The translations under genes and the position numbers were made by a program. The notes under the pieces are model-generated. The model made no database searches, was not told the origin of the DNA, and saw only the letters and a list, made by a program, of their open reading frames with translations. From Callipepla californica brunnescens (Eukaryota > Chordata > Aves > Galliformes > Odontophoridae), in assembly GCA_023055505.1 (NCBI GenBank), contig JALIRH010000063.1:1443501-1507500 (forward strand): 64,000 nt of DNA. Reading direction: 5' to 3'. The number at the start of each line of letters is the position of its first letter. Position 1 is the first letter of the stretch. Positions 1 through 10,601 of this stretch are shown piece by piece.

Positions 1-895
1 TTTTTCCCTTTGAAAATCTGCCTCCTTGTTAGAAATGTTCTGAAGCAGCAGATACGTGAAAAGGGCCTGAGGTGGCTATGCTTGCCAGATCCCTCCAAGG
101 TCTACGAGAGTGAGCTGAGGGCAGAAAACAAAAGAGAAAAAAAAGTATCCCAAAGTTCTGTAATTTGGGGTTGTGAGGGATTTCCATGGGCTAACTGTAA
201 AATGCTGAGTGCAGCAGAACACAGATGCTTGTGTGCTGAGCACCACTGCTTGCAAGGTGGCCCCATCACACAGCTCAACTCAACTGCAAGGCACTTCCAT
301 GCAGAGCTGCTTTGCAGGCTTAGCCCCAGGGTTCAGCATCAATTTCAGGGAACTGCACAGCCTGGCTGTGCTCTCCAGCATGCACCTGTTTAGCTTCACT
401 CACACACAGAAAGAACAACAGACTTGAACAGGATTAAAGAAATACCCACCGATCCTGCTCAGTGGGGCAGGAAGCTCTGCTGAACTACAAACCTGAAAAT
501 GTCCTTTACCATGTGAGGAACAGAAGCCTACACAAACGGCAAGACTTAGTATCTCATTAAGAGCTCCTTTCATATAGTAGTTTGATGCCACAAAAACGTA
601 CCACATAGAAGTTATGAACACAGTTTGATTCTTTACTACTGGATGGAGCTCAGCTGCCAGTCTCCACTGTGCTGCTCACCTGCTCTTCTGCAGCTCAGAG
701 AGCCCAGGTTTTGTCCCTCTGTGCAGTTACTGACCTACCAAGCAGAGTTACCAATTTCTGCCAGCCACCATGACTTCTTTGCATACCTTTCAGGTCAGCT
801 GCAGGGCAACCTGCAGCAGCACCTGGCTGAAGGTGGTTTCCTTCTGCAGACTGCCTCAGTCTAAGCTTCTAAAGTTTCTTTTATCCTTCACGAAA
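1..895. other. Non-coding sequence, nothing recognised
   Basis: This is ordinary avian-type unique sequence of moderate GC. Several short open frames occur (for example at 10-393), but they have no recognisable domains, overlap each other in different frames, and lack convincing splice sites. A CAG|GTGAGC donor-like string on the minus strand near 680 has no good acceptor behind it. I see no RNA gene or repeat family here. Confidence 0.5.
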
Positions 896-900
896 CAGGG

Positions 901-966
901 CTGGGAGATCAACCTGACGATCCTAGAGGTCCCTTCCAATTCACACTGACCTACGATTCTGTATTA
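901..966 (+). mobile_element. CR1 LINE 3'-end fragment (first of two adjacent)
   Basis: The segment reads like a degenerate CR1 3' tail: a 'gatc..gaggtcccttccaa' block followed by an octamer-like 'acgattctgta'. It lies directly before a second, longer CR1 tail in the same orientation, so it is either a separate insertion or a partial duplication. It carries no coding capacity. Confidence 0.6.
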
Positions 967-974
967 TGCCCTCA

Positions 975-1190
975 CATTGGGTTAGGGGAGATTCAGGTCC
1001 AAAGGAGTGGTCAGCTGCTGGACCGGGCTGCCCAGGAAGGTAGTGGAGTCACTGCCCCTGGAGGTATTCAAGAAACGTTTCAGTGTTGTACTGTGGTATA
1101 CGGTTTAGTGGGAAATACTGCTGGCAGGTGGACAGTTGGACTGTACGATGTTGGAGATCTCTTCTAACCTTGGTGATTCTGTGAGTCTGT
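975..1190 (+). mobile_element. CR1 LINE 3'-end fragment
   Basis: The order of blocks is that of the CR1 3' region. A 'gggctgcccaggaaggt' block is followed by 'gtggagtcactgcccctgga', then the 'ggtttagtggg' block, then 'gatctcttctaacctt', ending in gattctgtgagtctgt. This is a 5'-truncated copy, as is usual for CR1. Many substitutions from the familiar pattern suggest an old insertion. Confidence 0.88.
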
Positions 1191-4100
1191 AACCTGCACA
1201 AAGTTTGGCACACAGCAACCACCTAACCACCAAACTGCTTTTTATCATTAAACAAATATTTCTTGGTGACAGCCTGTAGGATGTCCATCACCCGAGCACC
1301 GCTAAGACAAAACAATGGCAGTGCTGTGACAAACACTCTGTGAAGCACCCAGGCCAAAAGTTGGGGATATACCACTGGCTTCATACAGTATAGCCCTGGA
1401 AAATGCTCCTAAAATTCATGTGAAATTAAGGTCATTTTCAATTTATGGCATCCAGCTCTTAAGTTAACTTCTAGAATTAAAGTAGATGATATAGCCTCAA
1501 CTATTTTTTGTTTGTTTGTTTTTCCAGCATGGAAATACTTAAACATCCCTAAAATTAAGACACCATTTATTTAAGAGATGCCAAACACTGGCAGCTCCTG
1601 CTGAAGCTGATTGATATTCTGCCCAGGCTGGGCAGCTATTCAGGATTTGATGAGCAGCATTGTTGTTTTCTGTACACAACACTGAAAGCACTTGTAATTA
1701 GCACCCGCCAGGGCAGATGCCTACAGTCTGGCACCCCAAAGATTATCTTCCGATAAACCTCAAGAGGAGGGGAGCATGAGTGACGCCAGAGCAGAGCTGG
1801 TTTGGAAACACTGTGCACTCCTCAGTCTCACTTCTGCACTTCAAACCTCCTTTCAGCACATGAAATATTCAGATGTTAGCAACTGGAGGCAGCATTAAGA
1901 ACAGTTACAGTTCATTAAAGCCAGATGGCTCACTTGAATATGAAAAGAAATCAAACATAAATTGGATGTTGAATTAAAGTAAATCAGCTGGCGTCTGAAC
2001 CTTAATATTATTTTAAAACAAAGGCACATGAGACAAGGGGACACGCGGGACTCCCAGGGGATGAACAAGGCACTATACAAGGGTCGTGTTTCACAAATTC
2101 CTTCATGCAAAAGCATCCAGCAAAATCTCTTGCAACGCGTTGCATGTGCACTGGAAGCACTGCCTGGAGCACCACCAGGAGCACAGCCAGGAGGACCCTG
2201 CCTGCTGCAGGGGCTGTCAGTGCAGGGGATGAGGTTCCTCAGCACTAAAAACCTTTACTTCTGCCATGGGGCTCATCCTGCTACTGGACAGTCTTGCAGC
2301 TGTCCTGTGAGCATACCTGGAGCGGGAAGAGAGGAGGTAAATGTCCTCCCAGCCCCATACCCACTCACACATACACTCACCCATACCCTTTCACTTCAAG
2401 GAAATACAAATTATACATTCCTTATGAGGAGAGAAAGCACACACATCTAATCTAAAGACTTTTGTAACAACTTCTTTACTGTGTTAGTCCTGCTCTTGCT
2501 TTTAGCTGTACCTCGCTCAGCACATCCCACTTGGCCTGGTGCCCACGGTGGATTGCCACCGGCACTTCAGCACAAGTTGCCACCCAGGACAAAGCAGCTC
2601 TCCGCTGCAAGCCTGAAGGACCCTGGGGGAGAATGGGCTCTAATCTCTCTAGGAAGTCTCCATCAACCTGTCATTTTTTTGAGGGCAGCTGTCCTTTTGA
2701 GGACAATACCTATTTTCCTTCTAACAGGTAACTCCTGCTTTTTGCAAGGAAAGCTTCCCTGAAGACAAGGCACAGTCTCCTTTTTACTTTTTTTTTACCC
2801 GCCAAGAGGACATTCAAGTGTTCTCATCTGAGTGGCTCCTGCATGGCCTCCATGAATAAAACCCACTGAATGTGAGGATTATATAGGAACTGCTATCAGC
2901 AGAGTTAATTACTAAAACTTCTTGTATTTCTCTGCCACTGTGACCCCCTCTTGCTGACTGGCATTCATGGCAGACAAACTGTTCTGCGATTCCTTCATTC
3001 AATCTATTTAAGCACAAGATAGCTCTGAGTTACCCATTCCACCACTGCAGCAGCAACACTCCTCCAAGGAAGCCTATTTAAAGAACACAAAACTTACCTG
3101 CTTGTGTTTCTGTGGAAATTCCTGGGAAAATATAAATGGGACCAAAAATGTGCTAGGAAGTGCACTGCATGTAAGCATAAACAGCAATTAGGGCTTACAG
3201 AAATTTCACTGGACACATAGCACACTTAAAACTGGAAAGCCTGGTTAATAAACACTGAAGCACTTGGTTCCAGCTAAACAAATGCTGAGATCTATTCTTC
3301 CAGCCTGTGCTGTGCTATTCACTCTAGCATCACCCTGCCTTCTCCAGCCACTTTCTCCTGCATACTGTCTACAAGAATACTGGAGGTTATTGTCCAAATA
3401 AAGAAACCAGACAGAACAAAAAAAAAACAAACAGACAGAACAGACTTCTCAGTTCTAACGGAAGACTCCGTACCGTGCATGTTACTGCATGAAAACAATG
3501 GCTGGGATTTGAGATATGCAACACAGAGACCTAGACAGAAACCAGGCAAAGGGCTGTGAGAACACTTCACTACAACTACTAGCTCCCAAAGTGAAAAGCA
3601 AGCCAGGTCCTGTCTGTGGTGTCAAGGGCTAGCACTTCCACTGCTAAGTGGTAGAAGACCAAGTACCAGCAGATAAACACAGTTAAAGCCACAAAACTCA
3701 GCTGTCCACTGTGTGAAGGTTGTTCCAAACAAAAAAATACATTAACTTCACATGTATTTTAGACAACTAACAAAGACAAAAACAAACAAACAAACAAAAA
3801 AACAACTGGAGAAATCTGCATAAATTTATCTGTTAGAACAGATTTGGAAACTAATTTTCAATGCATGAAGTACTCCAGTCCTGCAGGTAAATATGAAGCT
3901 CAGTGAAGTCTTAACTAAATAATAATAAATACCTCCATAACGCTGCTAAGAGGCTCTGTTTATTCAAACAAGTTCTCTTTTGCCAGCTAATATATTCTAT
4001 GCATAAGTTACAGGAAAGTCTTTGAATAAAAGCCTTAGCAGGACACTCATATCATGTAAGGGGAGAAACCCTGCAACATCTCCCAAGGCCTTTGCTGAAG

Positions 4101-5160
4101 CTGAACTCCTCACTCTGGAAGCTGAACTTTAACTACCTAATGGATGTCACCACTACAGACAGCACAGGAATGAAAGCATAAGGAAGTGGAGAGGGGAGGA
4201 AGGTACCCTGCAAATCTGACATGAAAAATAGAAAAGTCAATCATCAATCAATCGTATAAAATGCTTTTCAAGTATTGAAAGCATACTTATTTACTTCATT
4301 TGTCGTGTCACTGAAATAGTGCATTAAAAAAAAGAAAAAAGAAAAGGATTATATCCATTTCTAAGAAGAGCTTTGAAACAACCAGATACACAGAAAGAGC
4401 AGCTCTCCTCCCGACACCAGCACAATTGCTGGACAAACTCAGGTCTCATCAACAAGGACACTTATTTCCCTCCACCCCATCACTGTAGAGGTTTAAAGGT
4501 TAGCAACTAAACCTGCTGATTCGCACATCAACACCTAGTCAAAGATCCCACCAACCCCACCTCGGCAGGTGCTCTCTGGTGCTCACCGCTTGTAAGCACC
4601 ACTCTCCTGGGATCTGGGCTTAAAAACAGACTCAAGAGTCAAGCCTTAGGTTTGTATCTTAAAAATACTGGCACTGATATCTGGGGGCAACAAAGGAAGC
4701 AGCACCTCACTCACACTTCTTAGTCTTTGAGCAAGTAACTAATGCCCAGTAAATCAAATTCTCTTGTGGGCTAGGTTGAAAATAAAAATAAAAAAATAGG
4801 TTATTCCTAACTTTGTAGGCTTTGTACTATATTCAGTTTAAATCATTTCAATTTTAAATAACTGAACTAAAAATACGCTATTTGTTTTTAAGCACGCTAA
4901 TGCCCAACTGATTTGTTTTTGAGTTCATGGATACTCTACACAGAGAGATGCAACTGCAAATCAAACTGCTGTCAAACAGAGAGCTTTTTCTTAACAAGCA
5001 GTTGCACTAAAGAAACACAAAACAACATGATTACATGTGTAAGAGCCACGGAAGCAATAGGAAACTGTGCTGCATTACCAAAATCACTCATCACATCAAG
5101 CTGGACCAAAACAAAGTCCTAAGTCACTGATTTCCCTGTGAAGTTACCTGGCAGCGAGCG
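1191..5160. other. Non-coding interval
   Basis: This is AT-moderate sequence with small low-complexity stretches (GTTT-type near 1503-1522 and AAAC-type near 3775-3805). Short frames are abundant but none resembles a protein family. The only item of note is a consensus minus-strand splice donor at 3098/3097, described separately. No RNA gene is recognised. Confidence 0.5.
3098..3121 (-). other. Candidate 24-nt microexon (splice-site based)
   Basis: Read on the minus strand, a T-rich tract ending TTTTCCCAG is followed by 24 bases and then the exact consensus donor CAG|GTAAGT. The 24 bases are a whole number of codons and are open in phase 0 (EFPQKHKQ). An alternative acceptor farther upstream (ending ACATGCAG) would give a longer open exon. 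The exact nine-base donor can occur by chance about once in a window of this size, so the call rests on donor and acceptor together. No protein family is recognised. If real, it belongs to a leftward gene, in agreement with the minus-strand donor in the CpG island. Confidence 0.2.
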
Positions 5161-5163
5161 CCC

Positions 5164-5755
5164 ATAGTTTACAGGCTGGTTCAGCCTGGTTCCGTGGCTA
5201 ATGGGGCAGGGGACCCACAGACGCATGCCTTGGGAAAGGGGGAGAAGGGTAGGGAAACAAAACAGCAGCAATGACCTGAGGAAGAAAAACTAATTTACTA
5301 AATAAGATATGAGAATGCAAAATAACACAATACATTGCAATATAGTTGGAATTGAAGCTAATGAATCAAATAAAATGAGAGACCCTAGCAAGCATTGGGT
5401 ACTGCCTCCAACCAAGAACTAACTCTCAACCAACCAACCGGCCTCAAGTGCTGAAGCCTATGGCTGGTGTGTTTGGGACAGGAAAAGCAGAAGGAGCTTT
5501 CAAAAGGAGCCAGCCACACTGAGTGCTCCCTGCACACAACATACAGAGCCCCCATCACCCACACCTATAGAGATCAGACCATGCTTCCAGAACTGCCAAC
5601 AAGAAGCTCTTCAGTTCAAATGAGACCGAAAGAAGACTACAAACTTTCAAGGGTCAGTACCCCAGGCTTGCTGTGCCATAATCCTCACAGAATCAGGCCT
5701 CATGGCCCAGAAGCACTTCAGAACTTCCGTGCCCCAGGTTTTATTTTCATAGCTT
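5164..5755. mobile_element. Degenerate LTR-like repeat (possible old endogenous retroviral LTR)
   Basis: The segment begins with a 'gtttacaggctggttcagcc' block, then 'ggctaatggggcagggga', a G/A-rich block around 5233-5258, and a long AT-rich part with 'taatttactaaataagatat'. It ends in a mixed region with a TATA-like 'cctatagagatcagacc'. This succession resembles LTR-class repeats of galliform birds as I remember them. I see no gag, pol or env remnants beside it, so it would be a solo LTR. The ends are uncertain and no target-site duplication was identified. Family and orientation need a repeat-library search. Confidence 0.4.
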
Positions 5756-6152
5756 AATCTGACAGCGTTTCATCACTGTGAGAGGCAGTATATTTTACAG
5801 CTACAGCTGTACTGGAATGGGACAAAACAAGAGTGCAATGGGCAGCATGTCTCAGCACAGAGCAGATGCCTGCAGAAGCTGAAAGCTAAGGTATTATGTT
5901 CTCTCACAAGGAGGAGATAGTCCTCTGCCAGATGACAGTCACTGCCAGGAGAGCTCTCTCAGGACTGCCCAAGCTCTAGGGCTCGACAAGACTGCAATGA
6001 TTTCCTGTTCAGAGGTATTCCTTAATTTAAAAGCAAAAACACAACCATAAACTACCATCTTCAAGTGGGGGGAGATATCAAAAACTAATCCACAATTCTA
6101 TTACGCATTAGGGCCAATAGGGAATACATCTCCATGAGGAATGCAACTGACA
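5756..6152. other. Non-coding interval
   Basis: This is short unique-looking sequence between the LTR-like repeat and the next CR1 copy. The stretch at 6100-6152 may still be part of that CR1 but is too degraded to assign. Nothing else is visible. Confidence 0.45.
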
Positions 6153-6398
6153 CCAGAGGAGGTTTAGATTGGCTATCAGGAAAAACTTCTTTACAGAAAG
6201 GGTTGTTAAGCACTGCAATAGGCTCCCCGGGGAGGTGGTTGAGTCACCATTCCTGAAGGCGCTTAAAATCCATTTGGATGTGGTGCTCAGGGGCATAATT
6301 TACCTGTGGGTTGTTAACGTTAGGGTAGTATGCTTTGGTTGCGGCTGGACTTGATCTTGAAGGTCTTTTCCAACCTGAGCAATTCTATGATTCTGTGA
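6153..6398 (+). mobile_element. CR1 LINE 3'-end fragment
   Basis: The copy starts in the 'gaggtttagattggctatca' block that encodes the end of CR1 ORF2. The frame gives residues such as [17 protein letters not shown], a C-terminal CR1 signature. It continues through the 3' UTR ('ctggacttgatcttgaaggt') to the terminal tail attctatgattctgtg. The element is 5'-truncated, and the short open frame at 6169-6354 is only a remnant of the LINE. Confidence 0.92.
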
Positions 6399-8697
6399 AG
6401 TCTTTGGATACTTTCATTCAGATCTGCAAATGTGAACACTGGAACTACTAACTCCTTTCTATATTACGTATGTAAGCCTTCCATCCCAACTATTTGAGTA
6501 AAGATTGTTAAATCAAGTCAGAAATCTTAGGTGACAGAATATTCAAATTCCTACAACGCATATTTAAGCACCCTTAAACAAAAAGAGGGCTGGAGGCAGC
6601 CTCCCTGCAGCTTGAATTTCCTGCTCTTATCTTCACCTGCTCCCCATCCTGTTTTATAGCATTTGCTGCACTCAAACAACTGCAGTTTTGCCACTGAGAC
6701 ATGCGTTCTGACCTGGACTGCTCTCTATCTTTCAAAGGCAGTGTTGCTGAGGAAATTTCTTAGTGCTTGAAGAAGCCAGAATCCCTGGGCATAACTTCAG
6801 AAATGACCCCATGAGATCCACCAATGCAGCACGTTTACCATTCCCACGTAAATGAGGGCAAGCTGCTAAGGAAGTGATTTTCCTGCAGGGCAGTTGCAGG
6901 GAAGCCCATGGCAGAATGATGATCCGGAGCAGCTCAGGGACTGATGAGTGGCTGCTCTTATTTTTGCTGTTATGACCTGAAGTACCACTTCTGCTTTTCT
7001 CCCAGTAGTGGCAAATACAACTTTACTGACACTACTCAAATACTACCAGCAGAGACGGTGATGCTGAATAACTAGACAGACGTATCTCCTGGCCAACAAT
7101 TCTGAATTATTTATTAGGCAGTAAGTACCATAACGAAAAAGATCCAAAAAAGCCGAAGTGTGACCCATCTGAGAAAACAAATAGAGTAAGAAAAAAAGAG
7201 CATTATTAGCTATTCTGCTGTGCAGAAGAACAAGCTGATGGAGGATTTGGAGGGCAGCTGTGGCAGAGGAGATGTGAGGGCACAGCCAGGGACAGTGCCA
7301 CACAGCTCTGTGCTCTGCTGGGAGTAGACCATTGCCCTTGCTGAGCTGCACACAAAGCAGCAGCCAGAAACTTCTTTTTTGGACAAAAAGTGCCAGTATT
7401 CCCTGACCCGTGTCAAATAAAAAGGAAAGCAGAGAATAGCCACTTCACCACCCTCTTTTAATCAGTAGAGAAACCAACTGATCATGATCTTCAAAGGGAA
7501 TATTTCTTCCTCATTTAACTTACAAAACTCTGTCTCCTGCAAATGACATTTTATTTATAGCAGTGGAATTTGCTATATAACTGATTGGGAAAGGCTGTAA
7601 ATGAGCATCACTGCATATATATATGGAAAACAATGATAAAGCAGTCATCAAAAAGCTAAAGAAGATTTCAATATTCAAATAAGGCAATCTGCATAACCCT
7701 CACCTGAATTTTAATTTTGCAGAACTTCTTTCAGAGATCTGTGCTGCAGACAATCTGTGCCAGCTATTTCCTTCCCACAGAACTACATCAATGTGCACTA
7801 GGAACGTGTCTAGCAGTTTCCAGACTTGTGTTAACTTTAATTCTTGGACTTAAGGTGCAGGAGGGAAGAATGTGACAGACCACAGCAAGGTTATAGTAGC
7901 AGTGGGCTGTGTCACCAACTGAACAAAATACCACTGTGACTGGTAGCTGTCTAAATGAGAAGCTGTCCACGTGGGAAGGAAAGGAAGATGTCTGCTGCCT
8001 CTACTTTCATAGCACCATCCCCCATGAACCAGCCGTCAGGACAAGGACATATTTGCCAAGCAGCAAGAAGTCCAACCCAGGGAGGTCTCCCTCAGGAACA
8101 GGCTTGTGCCAAGCAGGCCTGAATGACATCACTACAAACCACACTGATAACCTCTGAGCCCACCAGTGCTGCAGCTTTGGATCTAATATTCCTAAGCAAG
8201 CGCTTTAGTTGCAAAAGACCACAGCACCACATTCTTGCAGAGCCATGTAGCACTGGCAGCTCAAACACACAAACACAGTAGTTTGCCCTTCACATGCTGT
8301 GGATGCAATGGGTCAGGGAGAACAGGAGTTTTTCTCCTGAAAACCTTGGTCTGAAATCTCGAGGAAGGCAGACTGAGCAATCTTTCTCTCCAGACCATGG
8401 GACTTCGAACAGCACAGTATCTGCTGCATGTGCTCATTCAGTGTTACTAGTCACTTTCTCAACATTTTTGGTTGCAGTGACTAAATACTGCTTTGCAAAT
8501 AGCATTGTTTCGTCATCAGTGTTGTCTGGGTTCAAGGACTCTAACACCAGAGTATTCCTCAGACAACAAGAATTATTTTTGAGCCCCATTCAATTCCCTC
8601 ACTGCAGAAGCATTTTACCATGCCTGAAAACTTAAATTGATAACCCAAGAAGGAAAGTGCATTCAGCTCTTTCCATTGGTACATATACAACTGGGTG

Positions 8698-8752
8698 TGC
8701 AGGAAAGCAGGAGGAAAGAGAGGAAACGGGGGGAAGGGGAGGAGGGGGGGAA
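8698..8752 (+). repeat. Purine-rich, G-rich tract with G-quadruplex potential
   Basis: A stretch almost free of pyrimidines on the plus strand contains runs of six, four, two and seven Gs within about 25 bases (8728-8751), preceded by GGAAA-type repeats. The spacing of the G runs would allow a G-quadruplex on the plus strand. It is not within any recognised element. Confidence 0.6.
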
Positions 8753-9670
8753 ATCAAAGCAATCATAGCAATGTTGTCCAAACCCAAGGATCAAAGAAAC
8801 AAAAAGGTGAAAGAAATAACATACACCAGAACATAGGCAGTTGCTTCTGAAAGTTTTCTATTTTGGAGTATTAACTAGCAGATCTAGAGAATTCTAGAAC
8901 CAGAAGGACTAGTGCCCAAGCAAATGAAATGCAGAACATTTGGGGCTTTATTTTACTGATCTACAACACACTGTAGTAGCAAACACTTTTTACTGCACCC
9001 TATAGCACACACTTCCTGGCCTCTCCAAGTGGAAGTCAGTGCTTGTGGAGGTAAAGAAGATAAAGAATTCAGACCAGGCTGCCTATGCAGGCCTCATTTT
9101 GACAAGCAAACAACAAACAGAACCTCTTGTTCATTACCAGCTGAAATTAAGACAGCACCCCAGCCACTGCAGCTCCACATCCCCAGCTTCCTTTAGTGGC
9201 TCAAGCTTTCCTTCCCTTAGACAAACTCATTGCACTGTACCTCTGCAATGGGAGAAGGGGCTTAGAGGCAGATGTTGCAAAGAGCTTATTCATCTCCTGT
9301 ATCCATGAGCTCTGCAGGTCTCATTTCTATAATTAACACTGTAAATTCCTGTACACACTTCCCAAGTTGTTAGCTTTCTGTGATCTTTCCTGTTCTATCT
9401 TCAACTTTCCACACTCAGTCTTCACTACATGATGATACAAATCCCCATGCACTTCTATCAAAATCACTACATTAGTTAATAACAAGTGAGTTAAATTCTC
9501 ATTGACATTAATTATGAGTTCATTCATTAGTATGTCAGTTACTGCAATAAAATCCAGCCTCTGAGAAGGAAAATGATCTGCTGGCTGCCTGTGGCCCGTA
9601 TCGTGCACATGGAGCCTGAGGCTGGCTCAGGGCTGCCCACACAGACTAGGGATGCACTCGATGCTTCCAG

Positions 9671-9717
9671 TACCCAAGTACCAGTGCTCACATAAGGCAG
9701 CTGTTAAGAGAGAAAAG
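9671..9717 (+). other. Candidate 47-nt exon (weak)
   Basis: A plus-strand AAG|GTAAGA donor is preceded by a 47-base segment after a CCAG acceptor. The phase-0 frame is open and protein-like (YPSTSAHIRQLLREK). The acceptor has a poor pyrimidine tract, and the orientation disagrees with the leftward donor of the CpG island, so this may be chance. Confidence 0.12.
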
Positions 9718-10150
9718 GTAAGACGATTGCCTCTTAGAAATCAGTACGAAGGAGGAAACTGGAAAACACTTTTCAGAGCTTGTTCCCCTCTCGAATTTCA
9801 CTTCAGCCCAGCACTCAGTTCCAGACACCAACAGTGTGGAGAGTTTCCGTGTTAGCTTTGTGAGCTGGAGTGCCAGGATGAAGCACTGTCACATCCCAGT
9901 ACTCACTTCATGAGCTGTGTGGTCTGAGCCCAGCAAAGAGAGTGCAGCCTGCACTGAGTTGGCAGCAAGGAAGGGATCAGGGCCAAAGCACTGATGGCTG
10001 AGGTCTGTGTGCTCCTCCTGCCCTTACACGTGCTATGAGAAGCTTTGATGCTGCAGAAAGAAAAGGAATATGAAAGCAAAAGTCAGGCTCTCCCTAAGGA
10101 GTACAGCTCCTTGGGGATCATGTCCAAAATGAAACAAGAAAACATACCCT

Positions 10151-10601
10151 AATCATAGAATCACCAAGGTTGGAAAAGAACTCTAAGATCATCTAGTCCG
10201 GCCATCCACCTGCTACCAGTATTCTCCACTAAACCATGTCCCATCTACACATTCCTTGAATACCTGCAGGGACAGTATAACCTCCCTGATGCAACTTGAG
10301 GCCATTCCCTCCCATCCTGTTGCTGTTACATAGGAGACCCCTATCTCACCACAGCCTCCCTCCTGGGAGCTGTAGAGAGCAATAAGGTCTCCCCTGAGCC
10401 TCCACCAAGACTGAACAATCCCAGTTCCCTCAGCTGCTCCTCATAGGAACTGTAAGGAGTTCTGAGGTTCAGGTCCATTGCCCTTCTCTGAATGCTTGCC
10501 AGGGTCTTTCTCCTAGCGAGGGGCCCAAAACTGAACACAGTACTCAACACCTTACCAAAGCTGAGTACAACTAGACAATCAGCTTGCTAGTGTTGCTCCT
10601 G
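10151..10601 (-). mobile_element. CR1 LINE 3' portion
   Basis: The copy begins with the reverse complement of the CR1 3' octamer (aatcatagaatcaccaaggt) and runs through the UTR-proximal blocks into the end of ORF2. Read on the minus strand, 10341-10550 still encodes CR1 C-terminal segments such as ARRKTLASIQRRAMDLN and PYSSYEEQLRELGLFSL, now without the upstream reverse transcriptase. At about 450 bp it is one of the longer CR1 copies in the window. Confidence 0.93.

Larger units (their letters stand above)
6399..10150. other. Non-coding interval
   Basis: This is mostly unique sequence of intronic or intergenic character. It includes an AT-rich, motif-dense stretch near 7540-7700 and a purine/G-rich tract at 8698-8752. 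It also has a 91-residue minus-strand frame at 9333-9608 without recognisable homology, and a plus-strand AAG|GTAAGA donor at 9717. No gene is identified. Confidence 0.5.

Noticed and set aside
9333..9608. 91-codon minus-strand frame (MHDTGHRQPADHF...) with protein-like texture
   Set aside because: It is AT-rich, has no recognised family and no good flanking splice sites on that strand. It was kept only as a remark in the interval description.
10341..10550. 69-codon minus-strand frame with good protein texture
   Set aside because: It is the C-terminal remnant of CR1 ORF2 in a truncated LINE, not a host gene.
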